Source: Castellaniella sp034007085
GTDB taxonomy: Bacteria; Pseudomonadota; Gammaproteobacteria; Burkholderiales; Burkholderiaceae_B
Direction of reading: 5' to 3'
Length of the DNA: 13,360 nucleotides
Assembly: GCF_034007085.1 (NCBI RefSeq)
Contig: NZ_JAVERO010000056.1
Span: 1-13,360, forward strand
Shown here: in pieces, positions 1-6,033 of the stretch
How the letters are laid out: each line of letters opens with the position of its first letter
Position numbering within the stretch: position 1 is the first letter of the stretch
Made by a program: the position numbers and the translations under genes
Notes under the pieces: generated by a model
What the model was told of the DNA's origin: nothing
Database searches by the model: none
What the model saw: only the letters and a program-made list of their open reading frames with translations

Positions 1-675
1 GGAGGCGCCCGACGTGAAGCGCAGGTTCAGTTCGGTATAGGCGTGATGGTATTCATAGGCCTGGCAGGCGACGAAGGTGAAGCCCAGGATCACCGTCAGG
101 CCCAGCCAGAAAATCGCCTTGGATCGGTGCGCCGCGCGCAGGGCGTGGTGGGCGATGGTCAAGGTGACGCCAGAGGACAGCAGCAGCGCGGTATTGATGG
201 TGGGCAGCCAGAACGGTCCGACGGTCTGGAAGGGGGCAACCGTGCCTGCGGGGCCCAGGTTCGGCCAGGTGCCGTTGAAACCCGGCCACAGCAGGGTCTG
301 GGTGTCCAGGCTGCTCAGCCAGGGCGTCGAGACCTCGCGGGTGTACCACAGTGAACCGAAGAATGCCGAAAAGAACATGACTTCGGAAAAAATGAACCAG
401 ATCATGCTCCAGCGGTAGGAATGATCGATGCGCTGGCTGTTCATGCCGTCTTCGGATTCGCGGATGGCGTCGCCGAACCAGCCGTAGAGCACGATGAACA
501 GGCACAGGATGCCGGCCAGGAAGAGCCAGGATCCGATCGCGTAGCTGTTGATCCACAGGGCCGCACCCACCAAGGTGGCCAGCAGGCTCAGGCTGGCTCG
601 GATCGGGTGGACCGAATTCGGCGGGACGTAATAGTAGGGTGCTTCGCCGGCATGGGTCATCGGGGCGGTCGTCAT
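1..675 (-). CDS. coxC: Cytochrome c oxidase subunit III (partial, C-terminus beyond window)
   Basis: This is subunit III of the aa3-type terminal oxidase, an integral inner-membrane protein that stabilises the catalytic core. The first 225 residues are in the window and the frame runs open off the left edge; the family is usually about 270-300 residues. The start is the ATG at 675, preceded by a GGAGAG ribosome site. The N-terminus MTTAPMTHAGEAPYYYVPP is followed by several hydrophobic segments. The family signature FSEVMFFSAFFGSLWYTRE lies around residues 110-128 and contains the conserved membrane glutamate. QAYEYHHAY follows near residues 205-213. It is the last visible gene of the coxB-coxA-(41 aa)-DUF2970-coxC operon, 28 bp after the DUF2970 stop. 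The identification is secure; only the C-terminus is missing, because of the window edge. Confidence 0.96.
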   Translation of the reverse strand, partial: MTTAPMTHAGEAPYYYVPPNSVHPIRASLSLLATLVGAALWINSYAIGSWLFLAGILCLFIVLYGWFGDAIRESEDGMNSQRIDHSYRWSMIWFIFSEVMFFSAFFGSLWYTREVSTPWLSSLDTQTLLWPGFNGTWPNLGPAGTVAPFQTVGPFWLPTINTALLLSSGVTLTIAHHALRAAHRSKAIFWLGLTVILGFTFVACQAYEYHHAYTELNLRFTSGAS

Positions 676-703
676 CGTGTCTCTCCTCTGGGTCTTCTGT
701 CTT

Positions 704-898
704 CTAGGCCGTCGCCAGGCGCACGGCCAGTATCAGCAGCAATACGAACACGGCCCCGCTGATCAGGCCCGCCACGATCAGATGGGCCGGCCGCAAGTGC
801 GACAGGTCTTCATCGTGGCCGGATCGTTTGCGCAGGCCCAGGAATGCCCAGGCGACCGTGCGCATCGAACGCAGGAAGGTGTTGCGTGGTTTGGTCAT
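704..898 (-). CDS. DUF2970 family small membrane protein
   Basis: This is a 64-residue protein. A basic N-terminal half (MTKPRNTFLRSMRTVAWAF) precedes one hydrophobic segment at about residues 40-62, with a short tail, so it should be anchored in the inner membrane by one helix. Length, sequence and position match the DUF2970 family, which in betaproteobacteria sits in cytochrome oxidase operons just upstream of coxC; its biochemical role is unknown. I chose the ATG at 898, because it has GGAG seven bases upstream and its ATGA overlaps the stop of the preceding gene, implying translational coupling. A longer reading from 973 would run through the preceding gene and lacks these signals. A role in oxidase assembly is inferred from the operon only. 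Confidence 0.85.
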   Translation of the reverse strand: MTKPRNTFLRSMRTVAWAFLGLRKRSGHDEDLSHLRPAHLIVAGLISGAVFVLLLILAVRLATA

Positions 899-1020
899 GA
901 TCCGACTCCGTACAGGTTTGCGCGCACGAAGGTCCATACCAGGATGGCGAAGGCACACAGGGCCAGGATCCATCCCAGGCGACGATTGCGGCGGCGTTGT
1001 TCGGGCGTCATGTCACGCAT
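895..1020 (-). CDS. Cytochrome oxidase small assembly protein (41 aa)
   Basis: This short gene fills the space between coxA and the DUF2970 gene. It encodes 41 residues: a strongly basic head (MRDMTPEQRRRNRRLG), one hydrophobic helix from about residue 16 to 32, and a short tail ending NLYGVGS. Tiny proteins of this design directly after coxA are annotated in betaproteobacteria as cytochrome oxidase small assembly proteins; the mechanism is not established. The ATG at 1020 begins one base after the coxA stop, and a second in-frame ATG at 1011 is an alternative start giving 38 residues. A weak GAGG lies inside the end of coxA. Its TGA overlaps the next ATG (ATGA, 895-898). In related operons the Cox11/CtaG gene follows this one; here it does not. 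Confidence 0.75.
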   Translation of the reverse strand: MRDMTPEQRRRNRRLGWILALCAFAILVWTFVRANLYGVGS

Positions 1021-1021
1021 C

Positions 1022-2632
1022 TCAGTGGCTGGCCTCGTACTGGGGCGGCGTCACGAACGTATGGTAGGGGGCGGGCGAAGGCACCGTCCATTCCAGTCCT
1101 TCGGCGCCTTCCCAGGGATTGGCGGGCGCCGGGGCTCCGTGGCCGCGGAATGCCTTGATCACGATGTAGGCGAACAGCAGCTGCGACAGGCCGAACCAGA
1201 ATGCGCCAATGGTGGCGATCTGGTGGAAATCGGTGAACTGCGCGGCGTAGTCCGCGTAGCGGCGCGGCATGCCGGCCAGGCCGAGGAAATGCATCGGGAA
1301 GAAGGTGATGTTGAACGAGATCATCGTCATCCAGAAATGCCATTTGCCCAGGCGTTCGTCGTACATGTGGCCGCACCATTTCGGCAGCCAGTAGTAGGTG
1401 GCGCCAAACAGGGCGAACAGCGAACCGGCCACCAGCACGTAATGGAAGTGCGCCACCACGTAATAGGTGTCCTGGACCTGGATGTCGATCGGCGCGACCG
1501 CCAGCACCAGGCCGGTGAAGCCGCCGATGGTGAACACGAAGATGAAACCGATGGCAAACAGCATCGGCGTCTCGAAGGTCATGGATCCCCGCCACATGGT
1601 GGCCGTCCAGTTGAAGACCTTGACCCCCGTGGGGATGGAGATCAGCATCGTGCCGTACATGAAGAAAAGCTGGGCGGTGACCGGCATGCCCGTGGTGAAC
1701 ATGTGGTGCGCCCACACCAGAAACGACAGGATTGCGATGGCGCAGATGGCGTACACCATCGACGCGTAGCCGAACAGCCGCTTGCGCGCGAACGTCGGCA
1801 CGATCTGCGACACCATCCCGAAGGCCGGCAGGATCATGATGTAGACCTCGGGGTGGCCGAAGAACCAGAACACGTGCTGGTACAGCACGGGGTCACCGCC
1901 GCCGGCGGCATTGAAGAAGTGGGTGCCGAAATGGCGGTCGGTCAGCAGCATGGTGACGGCGGCGGCCAGCACGGGCATCACGGCCAGCAGCAGATAGGCC
2001 GTGACCAGCCAGGACCAGCAGAACAGCGGCATCTTCATCAGTGTCATGCCGGGCGCGCGCATGTTCAGGATGGTGACGATGATATTGATCGCGCCCATGA
2101 TGGATGATGCGCCCAGGATGTGCACGGCGAAGATCGCGAAATCCATGCCCGGCCCCATCTGCAGCGACAGCGGCGCGTACATGGTCCAGCCCGAGGCATT
2201 GGCCCCGCCCGGCACGAAGAACGAGGCCGTCAGCAGGATCGCGCCCACGGGCAGCAGCCAGAAGCTGAAATTGTTCATCCGCGCGAAAGCCATGTCGGAT
2301 GCGCCGATCTGCAGCGGGATCATCCAGTTGGCAAAGCCTACGAACGCAGGCATGATCGCGCCGAAGATCATGATCAGCCCGTGCATGGTCGTGAACTGGT
2401 TGAAGAGCTCAGGCTGGAAGAACTGGATGCCGGGTTCGAACAGTTCCGTGCGCAGCAGCAGGGCGAGCGTGCCGCCTTCCATCAGCATGCAGAACGAGAA
2501 GATCAGGTACATCGTGCCGATGTCCTTGTGGTTCGTGGCGAACACCCAGCGTCGCCAGCCGCGCGGGACGTGGTGGGCGTGTTCGTCATGCCCGGCGTGG
2601 GGCGGGATGTGGTCGACTGTGACGCTGCTCAT
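1022..2632 (-). CDS. coxA: Cytochrome c oxidase subunit I (aa3-type, A-family)
   Basis: This is the catalytic subunit, which reduces O2 to water at a heme a3-CuB centre and pumps protons. At 536 residues with about twelve hydrophobic segments it has full family length. Heme a ligands are H84 (TTMHGLIMIFG) and H397, and the heme a3 ligand is H395 (VVAHFHYVL). CuB ligands are H260 in WFFGHPEVYIMILPAFG, with the cross-linked Y264, and H309-H310 (WAHHMF). D-channel residues D113, N120 and N121 (GASDMAFARMNN) and E262 are present, as is the K-channel lysine K338 (IPTGVKVFNW), so this is an A1-type pump. The ATG at 2632 has a strong AAGGAG seven bases upstream. The His-rich N-terminal extension (residues 8-21) is cytoplasmic. 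It follows coxB by 85 bp. Confidence 0.98.
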   Translation of the reverse strand: MSSVTVDHIPPHAGHDEHAHHVPRGWRRWVFATNHKDIGTMYLIFSFCMLMEGGTLALLLRTELFEPGIQFFQPELFNQFTTMHGLIMIFGAIMPAFVGFANWMIPLQIGASDMAFARMNNFSFWLLPVGAILLTASFFVPGGANASGWTMYAPLSLQMGPGMDFAIFAVHILGASSIMGAINIIVTILNMRAPGMTLMKMPLFCWSWLVTAYLLLAVMPVLAAAVTMLLTDRHFGTHFFNAAGGGDPVLYQHVFWFFGHPEVYIMILPAFGMVSQIVPTFARKRLFGYASMVYAICAIAILSFLVWAHHMFTTGMPVTAQLFFMYGTMLISIPTGVKVFNWTATMWRGSMTFETPMLFAIGFIFVFTIGGFTGLVLAVAPIDIQVQDTYYVVAHFHYVLVAGSLFALFGATYYWLPKWCGHMYDERLGKWHFWMTMISFNITFFPMHFLGLAGMPRRYADYAAQFTDFHQIATIGAFWFGLSQLLFAYIVIKAFRGHGAPAPANPWEGAEGLEWTVPSPAPYHTFVTPPQYEASH

Positions 2633-2639
2633 TGAATGT

Positions 2640-2645
2640 CTCCTT
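2640..2645 (-). promoter_or_regulatory. Strong ribosome binding site of coxA
   Basis: On the minus strand AAGGAG lies seven bases before the coxA ATG and fixes the start at 2632. A 12-nt palindrome, GGGGCGCGCCCC, at 2649-2660 lies just upstream of it. It could fold only into a 4-bp stem with a 4-base loop, so a regulatory effect is speculative. Confidence 0.8.
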
Positions 2646-2717
2646 CCTGGGGCGCGCCCCTGTCAATGCGGCGCGAGGAAATATCGTGTGAATTCGCCGT
2701 GTGGGTTGCAGTCCGGG

Positions 2718-3878
2718 TCAGCGCAGGGCCTTGACGTCCGAGGGCTGGACGACGGGGTCGGGGCCCTTGCCGACATTGTCCCAGGCGTTGCGCGTGTAGG
2801 TGATGACCGAAGCGATCTGGGTGTCGCTGAGCTGGTCGCGGAATGCCGCCATCGCAGTGCCCGGGTGGCCGTTCAGCACCGTTTCGATCTGGCCTTGCAT
2901 CGGCGCCAGCACGAATTTGGTATCCCCGTTCAGCGCCGGGAACGTGCCCGGGATGCCCTGGCCGTTGGCCTGGTGGCAGGCCACACAGTTGGTGGCGAAG
3001 ACTTGCCTGCCCTTGGCGAGCAATTCGTCCTTGGACCAGGTCTTGTTCGGGTCCTCGGTGGCGGCCAGCATGGCGGCCTTCTGGTCTGCGGCCCATTTGG
3101 CGTAGTCTTCCTGGGACTTCACTTCGACCACGATGGGCATGTAGGCGTGGTTCTTGCCGCAGAGTTCGGCGCATTGGCCGCGGTAGGTGCCGGGCTTGTC
3201 GGCGCGGAACCAGGTGTCGCGCAGGAATCCGGGGATGGCATCCTGCTTGACGCCGAGTTCGGGCACCATCCAGGCGTGGATCACATCGGCGGCCGTCAGC
3301 ACGACGCGGACTTTCTGATTGACCGGCACCACCATGGGCTGATCGACTTCCATCAGATAGGTGTTGCTGACGGGTGCCTTGCCGTCGATCTGATCCTGCG
3401 GCGTGGCCAGGTTCGATAGAAAGTGCACGCCAGTGGCTGGGCCGTCGAGGTATTCATAACCCCACTTCCACTGGTAGCCGGTGGCCTTGATGGTCAGGTC
3501 GGCGCTGGTGGTGTCCTTCATGGCGACCACGGTACGGGTGGCCGGGATGGCCATGCCGATGATGATGAGGAAAGGGATCACCGTCCAGGTAAGCTCCAGG
3601 CCCAGGTGTTCTTCGAACTTGGCGGCCTTGTAGCCCCTGTCCTTGCGGTGGCGGACGATGGAATACAGCATGACGCCGAACACACCGATGAAGATCAGCG
3701 TACAGATGATCAGCATCATCCAGTGCAGGGAATAGATGTCCCGCGCGATGGGTGTGACGCCGGTGTGAAGATTGAGCTGATTGACTCCCGGCCCTCCCGG
3801 CATGTCTTGAACCCGCGCCTGGGCGACTGTCATCCAAGACAGCGCGATCATGCCCAACGTCCCTCTGACCATCTTCAT
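2718..3878 (-). CDS. coxB: Cytochrome c oxidase subunit II with fused cytochrome c domain (caa3-type)
   Basis: This subunit takes electrons from cytochrome c through CuA and passes them to subunit I. The protein has 386 residues. A signal-like segment ends at AQA (residues 19-21), two membrane helices lie at about 53-74 and 98-116, and a periplasmic cupredoxin domain follows. CuA ligands are visible: H201, C236, E238, C240, H244 and M247 (CAELCGKNHAYM), and the aromatic YQWKWGYEY patch is at 135-143. From about residue 285 a c-type cytochrome domain follows with the heme-binding motif CVACH (298-302) and a likely axial Met near 343, which makes the enzyme caa3-like. I chose the ATG at 3878: AAAGGGA lies four bases upstream and a signal peptide follows at once. 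A GTG at 3962 would add 28 residues lacking these features and run through the FNR-like box. Confidence 0.96.
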   Translation of the reverse strand: MKMVRGTLGMIALSWMTVAQARVQDMPGGPGVNQLNLHTGVTPIARDIYSLHWMMLIICTLIFIGVFGVMLYSIVRHRKDRGYKAAKFEEHLGLELTWTVIPFLIIIGMAIPATRTVVAMKDTTSADLTIKATGYQWKWGYEYLDGPATGVHFLSNLATPQDQIDGKAPVSNTYLMEVDQPMVVPVNQKVRVVLTAADVIHAWMVPELGVKQDAIPGFLRDTWFRADKPGTYRGQCAELCGKNHAYMPIVVEVKSQEDYAKWAADQKAAMLAATEDPNKTWSKDELLAKGRQVFATNCVACHQANGQGIPGTFPALNGDTKFVLAPMQGQIETVLNGHPGTAMAAFRDQLSDTQIASVITYTRNAWDNVGKGPDPVVQPSDVKALR

Positions 3879-3917
3879 GTTGTCCCTTTGGTTGGCGTTT
3901 ATTTTTCTCAGATCCGG

Positions 3918-3931
3918 TTGATCTTCATCAA
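3918..3931. promoter_or_regulatory. FNR/ANR-type operator in the coxB leader
   Basis: The sequence TTGATCTTCATCAA is a perfect match to the FNR/ANR consensus TTGAT-N4-ATCAA and is an inverted repeat. It ends 39 bases before the coxB start codon, about 100 bases downstream of the promoter predicted at 4035-4062. A weaker second promoter could overlap it: TTGATG as -35, with AAAAAT near 3900-3906 as a poor -10. From a downstream or overlapping position, bound FNR would be expected to repress the aa3 oxidase when oxygen is low. The motif match is seen directly; function is inferred. Confidence 0.6.
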
Positions 3932-4034
3932 TGAAGAGCGGGAGAGCAACCGGGTTTCGCACACATGGCAGGGCTTCCAGGCCTTAAAATGAACTGCGGG
4001 TGCTGCGGCCAGGGAATCCTATAAGCCTGAAATG

Positions 4035-4062
4035 ATTATAGCCACTGGCTTGGGCTTGTACA
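4035..4062 (-). promoter_or_regulatory. Predicted sigma70 promoter of the cox operon
   Basis: On the minus strand a perfect TATAAT (4035-4040) is preceded, with a 16-base spacer, by TGTACA (4057-4062), which matches four of six positions of the -35 consensus. Transcription would start near 4028, giving a leader of about 150 nt before coxB that contains the FNR-like box. It is the best promoter match in the intergenic region for the minus strand. Confidence 0.6.
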
Positions 4063-4108
4063 GGCGGGGTCCCGCCGTATCCAGCGGCTTTTCCGGGTTT
4101 ACACCAAT

Positions 4109-4410
4109 CTCCACCTCGCCGCTTGCAAGCGGCTCGGATTCGATCGGCACGTGACGTCGGTTGGCACAGCTCTCCACCTCGCCGCTTGCAAGCGGCTCGG
4201 ATTCGATCGGCGGTGTGACGTCGGTTGGCACAGCTCTCCACCTCGCCGCTTGCAAGCGGCTCGGATTCGATCGGCGGTGTGTCGTCGGTTGGTACAGCTC
4301 TCCACCTCGCCGCTTGCAAGCGGCTCGGATTCGATCGGCGGTGTGACGTCGGTTGGCACAGCTCTCCACCTCGCCGCTTGCAAGCGGCTCGGATTCGATC
4401 GGCACGTGAC
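4109..4410. repeat. Tandem array of a 63-64 bp palindrome-containing unit (4 full + 1 partial copy)
   Basis: Units start at 4109 (63 bp), 4172, 4236 and 4300 (64 bp each) and 4364 (47 bp, truncated). Each begins CTCCACCTCGCCGC and holds the perfect 16-nt palindrome GCCGCTTGCAAGCGGC, at 4118, 4181, 4245, 4309 and 4373. After it come GATTCGATCGG and, in full units, a segment ending GGTTGGCACAGCT. Units 2 and 4 are identical. Unit 3 differs by two substitutions (T at 4282, which breaks a GACGTC, and T at 4293). Units 1 and 5 share a variant GGCACGTGAC where the inner ones have GGCGGTGTGAC. There are no spacers, so it is not a CRISPR. Because 64 is not a multiple of three, it creates spurious repetitive open frames in all phases. 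It lies between divergent coxB and the Nudix gene. Function is unknown; candidates are an array of protein-binding sites, a REP-like element or slippage expansion. Confidence 0.9.
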
Positions 4411-4433
4411 AGTCCGCAGGGGACTGTCACGTG
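4403..4433. repeat. 13-bp-stem inverted repeat at the end of the tandem array
   Basis: CACGTGACAGTCC and GGACTGTCACGTG are perfect inverted repeats around a 5-base GCAGG loop. The left arm begins inside the truncated fifth array unit. The right arm covers the putative -35 region of the Nudix promoter and the alternative GTG at 4431. No T-run follows on either strand, so it is a poor intrinsic terminator. It could be an operator or a boundary structure of the array. Confidence 0.75.
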
Positions 4434-4460
4434 TCCGATCTCATCCACTACAATGCGCGG
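4424..4460 (+). promoter_or_regulatory. Predicted promoter of the Nudix gene, leaderless start
   Basis: TACAAT (4449-4454) matches five of six bases of the -10 consensus and lies exactly six bases before the ATG at 4461, so transcription would begin at or next to the start codon. A weak -35, CTGTCA (4424-4429, four of six), is 19 bases upstream, inside the right arm of the hairpin. The spacing copies that of waaC. Confidence 0.5.
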
Positions 4461-5312
4461 ATGGGTTTTTCCTCTGCGGCTTTTGCCTTGAACGATTTGC
4501 AGGCGCGCAATGCGCGCCTGGTTCGTCGTGCCCAGCAGTTGCCGCCCGTGGGCGCTCGTCCAGCCACGGTCGGTGGTCGGGTCGGCGGTTGGATCGGGCC
4601 GGTCGCGCTGGCGGCGGTCGCCGGGTTGCCGGGGGTCCATGTCGAGCCCGAGGCCGTGCATTTCACTGCAGCGCCTGCCGCGCGGCTGACCCTGGATGCC
4701 GTACTGCGTGGGGTGGCGCTGGCCTTGCGGGATGCGGGCTGCATCCGCGCCTGGCGCGACGAATTGCTGGATGTGATGGCCGAAGGCCGGCAGTTGGGCC
4801 GCATCGAACGAGGTGCCGTGCGGCCTCTGGGGCTGCTCACGCAGGCCGTGCACCTGAACGGCTGGTCGCCTGACGGGCGGTTGTGGGTGGCGCGCCGCGC
4901 CTTGAACAAATCCACCGATCCGGGGCTGTGGGATACCCTGGCTGGCGGGTTGGTGGCCGCCGGTGAAGACCCGGAATCCGCGCTGCTGCGCGAAACATTC
5001 GAAGAGGCCGGCTTGCCGGCCGTGGCGTTGGCCGCCCACGGCCCGTTGCGGACGGTGCTGCGCATGCACCGCCGCCTGGAAGACGGCTACCAGGTCGAAA
5101 ACGTGCTGCTCAGCGATTGCGTGCTGGATGCGGGCGCCGTGCCCAGGAACCTGGACGGTGAGGTCATCGAGTTCCGCTGCCTGGCGATGGCGGAACTGTG
5201 GGATATGATCACCCGTGGCGCCTTCACGCTCGAGGCCGAACTGGCCATTCTGGATTCGTTGCGGCATCGCCTGCTGGCTGTGTCCTGCGCAGCACCCAGT
5301 GCGCGGGCGTGA
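4461..5312 (+). CDS. Nudix hydrolase with N-terminal DUF4743 domain
   Basis: The protein has 283 residues. The N-terminal part (about 1-120) resembles the DUF4743 domain and the second half is a Nudix fold. The Nudix box is complete: G163, E169, then RETFEEAGL (177-185), which matches GX5EX7REUXEEXGU with all metal-binding glutamates. Proteins of this architecture are related to the Nudix part of fungal Tnr3-type thiamine pyrophosphokinases. Some have been shown to hydrolyse damaged (oxo) thiamine diphosphates to monophosphates, so a thiamine-damage clearing role is plausible but inferred from family only. I chose the ATG at 4461 because the -10 element sits six bases before it. An in-frame GTG at 4431 with AGGGGA upstream would add ten residues and remains possible. 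phaM follows 51 bp downstream on the same strand. Confidence 0.88.
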   Translation: MGFSSAAFALNDLQARNARLVRRAQQLPPVGARPATVGGRVGGWIGPVALAAVAGLPGVHVEPEAVHFTAAPAARLTLDAVLRGVALALRDAGCIRAWRDELLDVMAEGRQLGRIERGAVRPLGLLTQAVHLNGWSPDGRLWVARRALNKSTDPGLWDTLAGGLVAAGEDPESALLRETFEEAGLPAVALAAHGPLRTVLRMHRRLEDGYQVENVLLSDCVLDAGAVPRNLDGEVIEFRCLAMAELWDMITRGAFTLEAELAILDSLRHRLLAVSCAAPSARA

Positions 5313-5363
5313 ACGGGCTCTGATTCAATCATTCCGGCATGGCGCCGGCGGAGGCAATCCATC

Positions 5364-5969
5364 ATGGCACAAGATTCCCCCAACCCTTTCGTGCTCCCTG
5401 GGTTCGGCCAGCAGGGCGAAGCCGCGCGCAATCCTTTGTTCGCCGGCCTGGACATGATGCGGCAGGCCTGGCAGAACATGGCGGGGGCCGGTGGCCTGGA
5501 CGCCGCGCAACTGACACCGATGTCGCTGGAAGACCTTGACCGGCGCATTCGTGAATTGCAGACGGTGCAGAACTGGCTGCAACTGAACGCCACGATGCTG
5601 GCCAACACCATCCAGGGCCTGGAGATCCAGCGCAGCACCTTGAGCACCCTGAAATCCTTTGCCGGTGGCGCCTTCCCGGGTGCGGCGGCAGATCCCGCCA
5701 GCGAGACGGATACGGTCGGCGCCGATTATGCCCGTGCAGCGGGCGACTGGTGGAACCTGGTGCAGCAGCAGTTCGAACAACTGGCATCTGCGACGGCGGC
5801 CGGCCTGCAAGGGGTCGCTGAATCTGCCGAGCAGGCCTCGGCCGCTGCTGTCGGGCGCGCTGCGGCTCGCAAGCAAGCGACGGCAACGGCGCGCAAGACA
5901 CCAGCCAAGAAAACTGCGGCCAAAAAGACCGCAGCCAAGAAAACCGCCCGGCGCACCCGCACCGCCTAG
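5364..5969 (+). CDS. phaM: PhaM family polyhydroxyalkanoate granule regulator
   Basis: This is a 201-residue protein with three parts. An N-terminal region (NPLFAGLDMMRQAWQNM, about 23-39) is followed by a conserved helical segment at about 54-100 (LDRRIRELQTVQNWLQLN, then TIQGLEIQRSTLSTL). A low-complexity Ala-rich stretch leads to a histone-H1-like basic tail with three repeats of AKKTA (181-195) ending RRTRTA. This matches PhaM of Ralstonia/Cupriavidus, which activates PHB synthase PhaC1, coats PHB granules and ties them to the nucleoid through the Lys-rich tail. It implies the organism stores polyhydroxybutyrate, although no pha synthesis gene is in the window. The ATG at 5364 has GGAGG nine bases upstream. 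No convincing promoter is seen in the 51-bp gap, so cotranscription with the Nudix gene is possible. Confidence 0.85.
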   Translation: MAQDSPNPFVLPGFGQQGEAARNPLFAGLDMMRQAWQNMAGAGGLDAAQLTPMSLEDLDRRIRELQTVQNWLQLNATMLANTIQGLEIQRSTLSTLKSFAGGAFPGAAADPASETDTVGADYARAAGDWWNLVQQQFEQLASATAAGLQGVAESAEQASAAAVGRAAARKQATATARKTPAKKTAAKKTAAKKTARRTRTA

Positions 5970-6033
5970 GCCGGGGTTGGCTCGATCACTCAACAAGACC
6001 AGGTCCTTTGATTCCAACACCACGCGTCTTTTC

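Noticed and set aside
677..2107. 476-codon plus-strand open frame
   Set aside because: It is antisense to coxA, DUF2970 and the small assembly gene. The His/Gln/Arg-rich translation is a typical shadow of GC-rich coding DNA.
2001..3419. 472-codon plus-strand open frame
   Set aside because: It is antisense to coxA and coxB, both of which have all their metal ligands in the other frame.
4019..4405. Repetitive open frames on both strands across the 4.1-4.4 kb array
   Set aside because: The same peptide pattern recurs in several phases because the unit is 64 bp (not a multiple of three). There is no ribosome site, and the frames follow the DNA repeat, not protein conservation.
4109..4410. CRISPR array
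   Set aside because: The units abut directly with no variable spacers, are 64 bp long, and no cas gene is near.
4403..4433. Intrinsic terminator at the hairpin
   Set aside because: The stem is strong but no T-run follows on either strand, and the right arm is within the promoter of the next gene.
3984..5267. 427-codon minus-strand open frame
   Set aside because: It runs antisense through the well-supported Nudix gene and through the tandem repeats; it reflects high GC content and repeat structure.
5659..6033. Longer N-terminus for GlmU
   Set aside because: The extra frame overlaps phaM, is Arg/Pro-rich, and GlmU proteins start at the MLNIIILAAG position.
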